64,000 nucleotides of DNA from Paramecium tetraurelia (lineage: Eukaryota; Ciliophora; Oligohymenophorea; Peniculida; Parameciidae). The stretch lies in contig NW_001799078.1 in the NCBI RefSeq assembly GCF_000165425.1, positions 471,057-535,056 on the forward strand, given 5' to 3'. This document shows positions 42,505 through 53,893 of the stretch, piece after piece. Within the stretch, counting starts at the first letter, position 1. Each line of letters begins with the position of its first letter. The position numbers and the translations under genes were made by a program. A model generated the notes under the pieces. That model worked only from the letters and a program-made list of their open reading frames with translations, had not been told where the DNA came from and made no database searches.

Positions 42505-45500
42505 TCATTATGGTACGGTATAATGCTCAGGGCCAAGGGTAACCTTCTTAGCATCCAATGTAAATTCAATATTTTATTGTAAGTTTGGTAAGACTAACAA
42601 TGTTCTTATGATGGTATCAACTTCTTTTTCATTATAGGATTCCTATGATATCAAAATAAAATTATACCAACAATTTTTATCTATTAAATAAGGGAGAATG
42701 CTTGGTGATCACAATGCTAAATTTATGGTTATCAACATCAGTATCTTCTTTGCCTATTACTTGTAAGAATTAATGTTTTTAATCAGATGAGAATACTGGT
42801 TTCTTAATTTAATTTCTGATCCATGTAATTCCAGATTGAACTGCATTTGATAATTCAGATTCAGCTTCAAATTGATAGAAGATAAGGATTTTATCCTCCA
42901 ATTATAAACCCAAGCTTCTTTCTTAACTTTTAAATTCTATTTGTGAATTCTCTTGCCAATCCAAGATTCTTCAGTTCTTGGGTCTATGAGGGATCTAAAA
43001 TAATAGAGAATCCATCTTCAGTAGCAAACAATAACTACTTATGCTTTTCAGTGTTGAATTAATCAGTAATTTTGACATGCTTTAATAATAATTCGCAATC
43101 CAACTCTACTTCAATGTATTCCACATTCTTCTTACCCTTTTTAGCTTTAGGATCTGGTTATTATTGAACCTATTCTTCCACCTTCTTTTCTTTCTTGACT
43201 TTCACCTTGAGTTGTAATTTACCTTCAGATTTGAGTGTACGGATCTATTCTTAAGTGAAGTTACGAACTTATTAAATTAGATCAGGTCCAAATTTATCTT
43301 TCAATTCTTATCCACAAATTTTATTGTCAGGTTCAGCCTTAAGTTAAATGTATTAATCAATATTCTTTTCAACTAAGACAGAAGGTGTATTGATTTCTTC
43401 TTCAATATACTTAGATAAGAATTGAACACTTTAAAGTAATTATTCATCTGTTGCCAAGATTGTCAAACTATTGACTGGTTATTTTAGACTTAGTTTATGG
43501 GCTTCTCTTAATTTTCTAGCAGATTCAACAACTATTTGCATTTTTTCAACTTGAGATTCAATTTTAGGATCAATCAATTCCTTTCTGACCTCAGGGATTT
43601 ATAAGAAATGGATTGATTCTTGATTGTTTTTGCCTTATGGGATACATTTCTTAAGATTTTGATAGAATGATTCTGTAATGAATGGCACGTATGGTGACAT
43701 CAAAAGAGTGATTTTTAAGAGAACATCAAATAGAACATTTAAACTAACAACCCATTCTTGATTTCCTTAATCTCCCTTGATTCTACCTCTATTCAATCTA
43801 ACATACCAGTTAGTCAATGTATCGAGATAACTAATCAATCTAGGAACAATAGTGTAAAGTCTATAGGCTTCCATTTCATTTCTAACAAATTCAACCAAGG
43901 TTTGACTGCTTGATACAATCCATTTATCCATAGTATTATCTCCTTTTGTAATGGCATTTTCATCAAATTCAAACTTGCCGAGAACACTTTCATATCTCTA
44001 CAAGTTTTAGATCAAAAATCTATAAGCGTTGTACCAGGGCAAGAATACATTCTTAATAACTTCTTAAACGCCATCCTTGCTGAAATTCAATGATTGAGCC
44101 TTAACCAATCCACTATTAATGAGGTACAATCTCATAGCATCAGCTCCGAATTGATTAATAATTTCAATTTCAGGATCTGGATAGTTCTTTTTACTTTTTG
44201 ACATCTTTTCACCTTTATCATTCAACACAATTCCATTGACAATCAAGTTCTTATAAGGAGTGTCATCACGTAAGGCTGTTGCAATAACATTCAATGTATA
44301 GAACCATCCTCTTGTTTAGTCTAATCCTTCAGCAATGAAATCGGCTGGGAAGATAGTTTCGAATAACTCTTTTCTTTCAAATGGATAATGTTATTAAGCA
44401 AAAGGCATAGATCCACTCTCAAACCAACAATCAAAGACTTCTTCAATTCTTCTCAATACACCCTTTCCTTATTTACTTGGAATTGTAATATGATCAATGT
44501 ATTCTCTATGGAGATCTGTGATGTTTTTCAACTCCAGAAAGTTACCTCAATTCTTCAATAGATCCAATGCAAACTGATTCTTCAAAATCGTCACTGACCC
44601 AAATTGGAATAGGATTACCCCAGAATCTATTTCTACTGAAACACCAATCTTAGGCATCATCTAACCAATTGTTAAATCTTCCATCTTGAATTGATTATGG
44701 TACCCATCTAGCCTTCTTATTGTTAACAACAAGTTTATCCTTAATTGATGTAACCTTAATAAACCAACAGTTAACAGCTTTATAAATTAATGGGGTTTAA
44801 GATCTCCAACAATAAGGATAATTATGTTGAACTTATCCATCCTTAATCAATCTTCCATTAGTTTTAAGTAGCTTTCTAATTTCCTTATCTGCCTCCTTGA
44901 CTTACATTCCTGAGAAGTCTTTGACTGACTCCAAGAATCTTCCACTAGAATCAATGGGTACCAAAGGATCGGATGGAACTATGATGCCAGCCTTTAAACA
45001 TGCCTTGTAATCGTCATCACCAAAACCAGGAGCACAATGTACTATACCAGTACCATCATCACTAGTAACAAAATTGGCAGCCAAAACTCTATAGCATCCT
45101 TATTCTTTCCTTTCCAAAAAGTAATTGAATAATGGAACGTATTCAGTTCCAACTAAATCAGTACCTTTGAATTTCTCCACAACTTCATACAACTTGGCAT
45201 CAGTATACAATTCAACAATTCTTGACTCTGCTAGGATGTAATGAGTATTAGATGCTTTATCTAGTAATTTCACATAAACTAAATCTGGGTGAACAGCTAA
45301 GGCTAAATTACTAGGCAATGTCCAAGGAGTTGTTGTCCAAGCAACGAATTTAGTCTTCTCATCTTTAACTAGTGGGAAAGTCACAACAATAGCAGGATCC
45401 CACACATTCTTATAATTCTATTAGGTCTCGAAGTTGCTGAGAACTGTGGAACATCCATTAGAATAAGGCATGACTTTGCATCCTCTATATACTAAGCCTT

Positions 45501-46095
45501 TCTCCCACATTTGTTTGAAGACCCACCAAACACTTTCCATAAAGGATGTATCCAATGTTTTGTAATCATTATCAAAATCGATCCATCTACCTGTTCTTCC
45601 TATTATTCTTCTCCATTCAGATGCATATCTCATGACTATTGATCTGCATTCATGGTTGTATTTATCAATACCCATCTAAACATATAATACTCATTTAAAA
45701 CCTTTAAAATATCACCTCTGTGTTAAATTTTAAGAGTTTTATCAATTTCATGCTCAACTGGCAATCCGTGACAATCCCATCCGAATCTTCTTTCCACATA
45801 TCTCCCATTCATTGCAAAATACCTGCACACTACGTCCTAAATTTTATTATGTAAATATACTTTAATTGTACCAGCACACATATGACCATAATGAGGTAAC
45901 CCAGTAGCAAAGGGGGGTCCATCATAAAATGTAAATCGTGGACAATCCTTTGTCAATTCCAATTATTTATGAAAAGCATTGATCTATTCCCAATATTTTA
46001 GGATTCTGACTTCCTCTTCAGGGAAGTTGGGTCTTTCGACAACTAACAATTAAATCTAAGTTGTTACCATTAGTGAAATCTGTTTTCTAAGCCAT
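42505..46095 (-). CDS. Isoleucyl-tRNA synthetase, cytosolic (IleRS)
   Basis: Class I synthetase that charges tRNA-Ile. Start [20 protein letters not shown] at 46095, end [10 protein letters not shown] with TGA 42505. The HIGH motif appears as [14 protein letters not shown] and the KMSKS motif as [15 protein letters not shown]. The editing and zinc regions look normal, for example [34 protein letters not shown] and [13 protein letters not shown]. Introns of 25, 24, 26 and 25 nt were identified. At 44524-44528 the frame must shift by one: [13 protein letters not shown] and [13 protein letters not shown] are in different frames, with no usable intron between them, so a five-T run seems one base too long. 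This could be an assembly error or a real disabling change. Confidence 0.93.
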
Positions 46096-46185
46096 ACTCA
46101 AAAATGTTAAGAATTTTTAGATTTTAAATTAAATCCTTTAAATCATGAAAAAGATAGTATTTGTGTGACCAATTTATATTAATAC

Positions 46186-47261
46186 TCATAATTCCACATC
46201 ATATAGTCCATCATTAAAGTTTTCAATTGAATAGAATCGACATGTCATTATTCGACCTCCAAACACACGTTAATCTGCTGCCAAAAACGCTGCCATTGCT
46301 TCCTCATTACTATTATTACTCCCCATATTTCTTACTTTGCATATTCGATAAACACTCGCACTTGCATGTCCTCCTCCAATTCAGCTTTTATATGAACATG
46401 AATTTTCTTGATGTACCCATACTTCCCTAACTCCGCCTTTATATCATCCTTAAAATATTCATCAACGTCCTTTGCTGTTATAGCATTCAACAACACTAAT
46501 ATGTTTGTGGGCTATCTATCAATGAATATTCCTATACTATTTATGCTGTTCGAAGGTTTTTCTAAACACTACATTTTATGGAAGTAAGTCTGTAAAATCC
46601 AACGAACTGACTTCAATCACTCCAACACTATTCGAAGTCTTTATCACTTCTATTGGATTCTGAATCCCCTAATTGTATTTCCCCAATCCTAAACCAAATT
46701 TATATCCGAATTTCTCCATCATTTTCAAAGCCTTCTCCTCTCCAGATCCCAATTCCACCTCGTCATAAGAGGGCTCTGTCTCCTCTTCTATTTATTATGG
46801 CTACGGCTGTTCATTTTATGTCTCCGATTGATTCATCTACCTTTTCAATTCCTCATAATCATTCGGTCTGCTTGGATCATACTCTTGAGGCTTATTCACT
46901 ATTGGAGTCAACTTTGTTGAGTTCTTGCAAACACGAAGAATGCTGCTCAACTTATTATTTAAATGAGATAAGTCCTATTATTGACTCAATATTTTACTTT
47001 ACTAGCTGGTAGCTGCTATGGTTATTATTATTATTATTAGACTTATTGAGCCTGTGATTATTAAACTTGATTTGCTGCATTACTCTATTGCGAAGGAGCT
47101 GTCTCTACAGTTTATGTAGGTTCCACTTCTTGTTATATTTCTGCAAAGAAATTTTGCATAGCTGCATTGATCTAAGCATTCTCAACAGGTTAAGGTCTAA
47201 ATTTTGGAACTGGAGGAGGCACTCTTCTCCTTTAGGGTTCCTTACCTTCCATTTCGTTCAT
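46186..47261 (-). CDS. Splicing factor 45 homolog (SPF45/RBM17)
   Basis: 334-aa protein from ATG 47261 (MNEMEGKEPQRRRVPPPVP) to TGA 46186. Introns of 23, 22 and 26 nt give an exact count. N-terminal Gln-rich region with a run of glutamines coded by TAA/TAG, the SPF45-typical EYDPSRPNDYEE, a G-patch (MEKFGYKFGLGLGKYNQGIQ), and a C-terminal UHM-type RRM (NILVLLNAITAKDVDEYF, ending RVFGGRIMTCRFY with the R-x-F motif). SPF45 binds ULM motifs of SF3b155/U2AF and selects alternative 3' splice sites. Its gene stops 90 nt upstream of the IleRS start, same strand. Confidence 0.93.
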
Positions 47262-47289
47262 TTTATATATTAGAACAAATATATATATT

Positions 47290-47722
47290 GAATTAAAAGC
47301 AAAAATTGATATATGTAAAGAAGTATTGGCTGAATAGAAGAATAATGAAGAAGCAGAATATTGAGAATACTTTCAAATTAATAATCCTAAATCAAATCCA
47401 TCATCAGTGGATTAACTAATTTCAACATAGTTTTTACAGATATTTATTAAAAATAATACTCAATAGTACTTTTAATTTAATGATATTCCAATCAATGTAA
47501 TAATTAACTTTACATTTATAACAATTTTAACCTCAAACATGAATAGTATTGTAAACATTTGAATAAGATAGTAGTTTCAATTTAAATTCTAATTAAAAAT
47601 AACTAAGATAAGTATTGTAGTATTTTAAAGAGGATAAAATATTTATAGATGTTTTAAATGAGTTATATGTTTAAATAGAAGCATAATTTAATAATTAATA
47701 TTATTTCAAAATTTCAACTTGA
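47290..47722 (+). pseudogene. Degenerate coding remnant with internal TGA, no start codon
   Basis: Plus-strand, protein-like sequence in the gap between SPF45 and the OSBP-like gene. ELKAKIDICKEVLAEQKNNE runs to an in-frame TGA (47362-47364) and continues in the same frame as EYFQINNPKSNPSSVDQLIS. A 22-nt GT..AG segment near 47547-47568 would join it to NQKQLRQVLQYFKEDKIF, ending at TGA 47720. No ATG is in frame upstream. It overlaps the last 9 nt of the OSBP-like gene on the other strand. Best read as a broken gene; chance similarity to protein in AT-rich DNA is possible. No family recognised. Confidence 0.4.
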
Positions 47723-50410
47723 TTTCTTTTTCTTTTTATTTTTATTTCCAATTTTTTCTCTAAGTTGTTTATCCTTTCTTTAATCAACTTCCATTTCCTC
47801 TTTGACATCTTAACCCTTCGAAACATCTTTCATTTTCATATATAACAAGTCCAATCGATAAAGACAATCAGATGGTAATGGACTTGATTCCAACTCGAGA
47901 ATATAAGGTCTAAAGAAGTGATAATATAAATATCTACCTATGAACTTCAATATCCCAGTATGTAGCATTGTCAAATTGTAAAAATGAAGTCCACCTACCT
48001 TTAATATTTATATTATAAGTATCTAAAATTTCTTAAGGTAAAATTTTTAATTTAATTCCTGAATTAGTTTTGTGAGCTTTTAAACACTTTTAAATGCAAT
48101 CTGGAGTGACTTTACATATCTTCCCAATAAACTAGTCTATCTTTTGCGATGAGGAACTGAAAAACCCAGCATTTTTATCCTTGGGATTGAAAGTGATTTC
48201 AACTAATAACTAATGGTCAGGTTAGAAACAATAACTTCTTTTATGACAATTGACACTTCTTTATCCCAGCAACACTCCATAGAGCATAAATGGTTAGGCC
48301 ATATAATAAAATTTAAGATTAGTATTCTAGAATTGTATTTGTGAATGGCCTTGTTGTTCACCAGCCAAACTGTTAGTTCCCATATTTACAATGGGACAGA
48401 ATGCCCCAAACAGTTTATAGCCTCTTCCATACATGATATAATTAGAAATAGGAGGATGATGAGAAGTTTACTCTAGGTATATAGGACATCCTTTAATTCT
48501 ACCCTCAAAAGTTTCTCCGATAATTGGATTAAATGGCTTTTCTTATTGAACTCCCATCATGAAACTTGCGATGTGAAATGAGACTGTGAGCTTTAATTAT
48601 TCAAAAACATCTGTAGTTTAGGCAGCCTTTTCAAGAAAAACAGGTGCATGTCCTTGACCTCTGGCCATTCTCTCCAAAAAAGATCTAGCTTCGAACACTT
48701 AAATTGGTAAGGATACAGACATCAAGGATTTTCCACTTAGCAAATTTGATCCCATTCTTTTGATAATATCCAGTAAGACACTTCTTTAATCACTAATCAA
48801 TTTCTTATTTGTGTATATCAGCCCTCCTTTTTTTGGATCTACCTCGTAATACTTAGTCAGTAAGAAATGACCATCTTCTTTGGTTGTTTCCAAAAACTTC
48901 TCCAAACCAGGTAATATGTTTTGATTAAATTTCCTTTAGATGGATCTCTAAATAAATTATCCTGTCTAAACCAAATCTAAAATTTCTTTATACTCTTGGA
49001 GTGATTATTATTGATGCTATTCAGAAGTAATTCTTTATACTTCAGGCACTAATTGAATAAACGAAATCTACAAATTATCAATGTCGTCATCTTCATTCTT
49101 AATTAACACATGTTCTGTTTACTATTTGATATAATGATCTGCTTCTATTATTTGATTATCAATATTTTCGAAATTAAGTAGAAACCTTTTCATAACTTCT
49201 TCTCCTTTTTCTCTGTTTTCACAATCTAAATATATGTCTTCAATAATTTGAGCCTTAAACCTATCCTCTTGTTTAGCCTAGATAAGAACACAGGATCTAG
49301 TAATCTTGAATTCATCAGAGCCTTCAGCTTTATCCTTATCAATCTGATTGTGATGTATTTCATTCCCGATATATTTTTTCAAAATACAATAAGCATTTTC
49401 ATCAATTTAAAAATGCTTTTAGGTGTATATCAATCTGATCTTGTCATTCTAAATGGGTGCATGTGATTTTGGCTATTTTGAAAAACTCTCCTGTGAAAAG
49501 AATTCATGCTCTAAGTCCTTTTAACTTTATGGCTTAGTTTATTTAAATTAATTGTTCAAATACTTATGTCCCATATCGAATTCTGCATAAATTATGGCAC
49601 AGTCTTTTTTAGTTGGAAATATTTAATATATTGATACTTAAGGGTTCAAATTGTCTACAAATGTGTGCATCGACAATTCCTATAATAGATCTAAAAATGG
49701 TTACATCAAAAATCCTTGCTGGAGGTATTTCTGATTTTAAAAAGAATCTCATATGCAATTAATCTTTTGGGTCTTAGTAGAGTTATTTGGTTTAAGATTA
49801 ATATAAGACTTTAAATGAATGGATATCCGAAAATCCTTGCAAATTCTCGAGAGTGTTTTCTAATATAATCTCTATGTCGTTCTTGTTGTTATAACAGTAT
49901 TTACTTATAAAAATTGAGGCAATAATGGAATCATCTATCTCACCCGAGATACCTAGCTTGGTTTAATAGCCATAGAAGGAACCCCTTGATTTATGACTCT
50001 TTCTGATTCAGGCATAAATTAATCCCATTCTTAGAGAGTTTTCTCCTTTTTTTCCTTTGTTATTTGCATTGCCAAATATTTCCCATTCAAGAAATCGTAC
50101 CATTATAATGCCTCCGATTGGTTATTCCAACCAAATCTAACCAACTTTGGTTCAATTTCTTATTGAGTTTTTAATTTTATTGCCCATTTTCCTTGATGAA
50201 ATGCAACAGGATGGATAACATAATTTTGAATTTACAGCTACTTTTATGTTTAACCCTTGACGTCAATATACCTGAGTATCTCTCTATATATCATGGCCTT
50301 ACCTATTATTTCAAATCATATATTAAAAGCCTTTCTCCCCATCCTTTCAATACACCACTCTCTTTAAATGCACTACAACTCATTAATGCATTCTTATTAT
50401 TATCGAGCAT
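47714..50410 (-). CDS. Oxysterol-binding-protein-related protein (ORP) with N-terminal PH domain
   Basis: Lipid-transfer protein from ATG 50410 (MLDNNKNALMSCSAFKESG) to TGA 47714. N-terminal PH domain: GVLKGWGERLLIYDL, then YIDVKGQTQK and FGWNNQSEALQWYDFLNGKY, joined by a 23-nt intron near 50290. The ORD carries FNPIIGETFEG (about 48530-48500) and the family fingerprint EQTSHHPP (about 48470). It ends with LESSPLPSDCLYRLDLLYMK and a lysine-rich tail. Several further introns lie between and were not all resolved. ORPs exchange sterol and phosphoinositides at membrane contact sites. An upstream in-frame ATG at 50515 would add hydrophobic AT-rich sequence and was not chosen. Confidence 0.92.
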
Positions 50411-51444
50411 TCTGATAATTAAATTTATAATAAATAACAAAATATAATTCAATTCAATTAAACATCTTAACAAATGAATTCCCAACACATCATAATTGAC
50501 TTTATGAAATGCCATGCAATAAATTAAAATTTACTGAACTTTTTGATTTAATCAATAATCTTATTTCAGGTCATTGTTAAATTACTTCAAAATTTATACT
50601 GGAAGGAGTGTAATTTATTCAAAAAAAATAAGATTTGATTTCTTTTGTAATGCTTAAACAAATTAATTTATTCACTATCAATTTATTTAAGATTGTTTAA
50701 TATACTTATTCAAATAGAGTATAAGATAAATTTAATATTGGATTTAAATATAAATCAAATTATTGATAATCATTTTTTAGTATATGTGACATAATGTCAG
50801 AGTCAAAGAATTAAGATTTTAAACATATACAAAGCACTGATTCTCAGGACTATTCAAAACTACACTATCAAAAATCTCTTCATTTATTTTGGAATTTTCA
50901 TATAATCATATTTATTTTTAATCCAAAACATTTATACTCTATTTTGTTTTAAATTTTATTAAAATTCTCTTATACAATTTCGAATTCAGTCATCAATTAA
51001 GTTTGAATTTCATTTTATATCTTATTCTAAATTTTAACTAAGTTTTATGGATTGACTTAAAACTGATTTATTTGAAAGCACAGATACTTTGATTTCTTGA
51101 TAATTGATAATTTTCCAATTAATGTGTTATCTAATGTTTATTAAGTATTCATAATAGATTAAAATTATTCCTTAACTTTCATAGTGATTATTTAATTATT
51201 AATAAATATAACATAAGCAAAATAAATTGGTGTTATTAATTAGTATTATACTTATCTAAGGGAGACAAAAAAATCAAAAAACACTAAAATTTATTTAACA
51301 CTATAAATCCAATAATTATATAGTTCTTAAAATGTGTTATAGCTTAAACATAAAAAATGAAAGTTTGGAAACATCAAGAATTAGTATATGGGATTTAAAA
51401 TAAAAAGAAAATTACAATAATTTAAAAATTAGCTTACGTAAATT
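50411..51444. other. Long intergenic region between ORP and membrane-protein gene
   Basis: About 1.03 kb, very AT-rich, between two divergent genes. The only candidate is a 70-codon plus-strand frame at 50794-51006, listed separately. Longer than most gaps in the window. Confidence 0.4.
50794..51006 (+). CDS. Doubtful small open frame (70 aa) or gene fragment
   Basis: Frame MSESKNQDFKHIQSTDSQDY.. from ATG 50794 to TGA 51004. The first 28 residues are polar and protein-like; the rest is F/I/L-rich as expected of AT-rich noncoding DNA. It could be the 5' piece of a decayed gene or a chance frame. No family recognised. Confidence 0.2.
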
Positions 51445-53486
51445 ATGAATAAAAAGTAAGGATCATATGCTAGTGTACTTAAAGAGAAGATAAAGCTTAT
51501 GGATATTTTTGGTTAATCCATATAATTAAGCTTTAGATAGGAAGAACAACATACTACTTTTGTTGGAGGAGTAGCTTCAATATTGGTATTGGCAACAATT
51601 ATCAGTTTTTTCTACTCGAACATTATAGGATTTTTTACAATGAATTAAGTGAAATCCTCGACAGAAATGATTTTTGAAGATGATCCTGGAATGATCTAAC
51701 TAAATTCTAACTCCTTTATGTTTGCTATTTAAATTGAGCATGACAATTTCGTTGACACTCCCTATTTTAACATCACCGTGGAATAGAGACACTATAAAAA
51801 TCAAAATGGCACTCTTACCAAACTACCTAATGAATATATAGATTTAGTAATTTGCACCCAAGAGCACTTTTAATAAATATTCTAGTCTTCCAACATAGAT
51901 AATGCAGAGTAATTCAAAGATTTGAACATGACGAACTTCCTGTGTCCCAATATTGAAAAAAGAAATGTTTGGACAGTAGGCGGTGCATATACAAGTAATA
52001 GTTATAATTAAATTAGGTTCTGATTATTATTTCTTAAAGTTTTCAGTTACTAATTGTGTAAATGATACGTAAAGTAATTTCACATGGAAGCCGAAATGCA
52101 GAACTTAGGATGAAATGTTCACATAGTTGAAAGCTTAGGGTTCTTTTAGATTTCAATTATTCACTACAAATTTTGTATTTCAATAAAACTTATTGAAAGA
52201 TTGTAAATCCAGATTCCCCATATGAGTATATCTCACCTTACTTGGCAATTGAACAATTTTACACATTTGTACCAAATCAAATGTTTGTTTAATCTGATAT
52301 CTTTGTTAGGGAGAAAAGAATCAACACAGATAAAGGTATTTTAATGTACCCCATGAACCTCGAAGAAACTGTAGCCTATAGAGAACACATGGATAGCAGA
52401 TAATAATTTGAAATCGGAGGACTTAATAGTAATTATTATGCTGCTTTCTACTTGTAAAGAAGTCCTTTTAGCTATAATATTTCTAGAAGTTTTGTAACTC
52501 TGGATGAATTATTAAGTTATTTGGGAGGGTTCTCATAATTTATGACCGTCATTTTAGGAATGATAATAAACGCTTACAATAAACAGAGTCTCTTGTTGTA
52601 GTTGGCAAATGATTTATATGAGTTTAATTTCTCAGAACAACAAGAAAATACTAGAGCTTTCATTTCAAATTTGTTATAGTAGTCAAGACACGGAAGAGAA
52701 ATGATTAAATAGAAAGGTCAAACAAAAGAATTAAAGATCCAATCGATCAATCCTTTTAAGTCTAAACCTTAAATGGATTAAAAAATCTCCCAAGTGATTT
52801 CACCTTAACAAACTCAGAATTAGTTTATATAAATTTCATCAACAAGGTAGCTTTAAAGCATGAAAGAGAAAACTTATGATCAATATGAAAAGTTCAAATC
52901 ATTCATGATAAATTAAAAGAAATTAACTTTAGGGTTAAGGATATTGTTAGGGGATCTGTTGCCATTTGATTGTTTATAGGACCCAGAGAGTGTTCTATTT
53001 AAAAAGGCTATGTAGTTTTCATCTTTTTATTTGTTAGGAATCAAGTTAGCAAAGAGTTAGATATACGATATATCATGAATTAATTACACGAAATTACAAA
53101 GCTAAAAAAAGTGATGTTCAGCAGAGAATAATTTTAACTCTTTAATTTTAGCCATAAACCAACAATAAGTTTAGTAAAAGAAAAGAAAAATAGATTATCA
53201 TCAAAGTATTAATTTGTAGAATCTCTTTAGATTATTATATTTGGGTGAAGAGGAAGCAGTTAATAATGAATTGCAAATTTAATATAACACATTAGTATAA
53301 GCATATTCCAAATTAACGTCTTGTGATACAGCATTCACAGATGACCAGATCTAGTTAAACTAAAGAATCATCGGACTTTTGGGAAGGGATTTACCTCTAT
53401 GGATAGAAATGGAATTGTAGTAAGAAAATTCAGAATCCATAAAGGAGCCTGAACCAGATGATTTAGATGAATTATCAAAAACTTGA
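51445..53486 (+). CDS. Two-pass transmembrane protein, paralog A of an inverted pair
   Basis: 647-aa protein starting MNKKQGSYASVLKEKIKLMD at 51445. Introns of 22, 25, 26 and 25 nt, placed by comparison with the paralog at 53894-55963, give an exact count. After a short cytosolic start with DIFGQSIQLSFRQEEQ there is membrane segment 1 (VASILVLATIISFFYSNIIG). An ectodomain of about 330 residues follows, with N-glycosylation-type NFT/NIT sites and FSVTNC and CRTQDEMF cysteines. Membrane segment 2 is near residue 400 (YLGGFSQFMTVILGMIINAY), then a long Gln/Lys-rich cytosolic tail with an acidic end. The function of this ciliate-type family is unknown to me. Same order in both copies. Confidence 0.85.
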
Positions 53487-53893
53487 AATAATGATATTTT
53501 TCATATATCATATCAAATATACTGTATCTTAAAATCTTCCACTGCCTAAGCTCTATCAATAAAAATCTAAAAAAAAATATATATTACATTGATTCCTTGG
53601 CCTTTTTCGACTAGAATATCATTATTCTTAATTAAAATATAAGTAAGAGAAATTTTTTATATTGTTTTTTAATCACTCAAAAAAGGATAAGAAATACTTT
53701 GTAATCTTCATTTTCTTTTCATATAAGTCGATAATTATCTCTTATTATTAATAATTGTATTTTTGAGGATTCTCAAAAATGAAATATAATAATAATTAAA
53801 ATAATAGAGTTTGAAGAAAACAATTAATTTAAGAAATGTTTTCCTTTTAAAAGAGGATTTATTTACATAAATCATAACAAAAATAAATATCTT
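53487..53893. other. Convergent intergenic spacer between the paralogs
   Basis: 407 nt of AT-rich DNA between the stop codons of the two inverted paralogs. No frame or long inverted repeat was noticed by eye; it must contain both 3' ends. Confidence 0.45.

Noticed and set aside
46653-47273. Plus-strand frames opposite SPF45
   Set aside because: The minus strand encodes a clear G-patch and UHM protein with an exact codon count; these are shadows.
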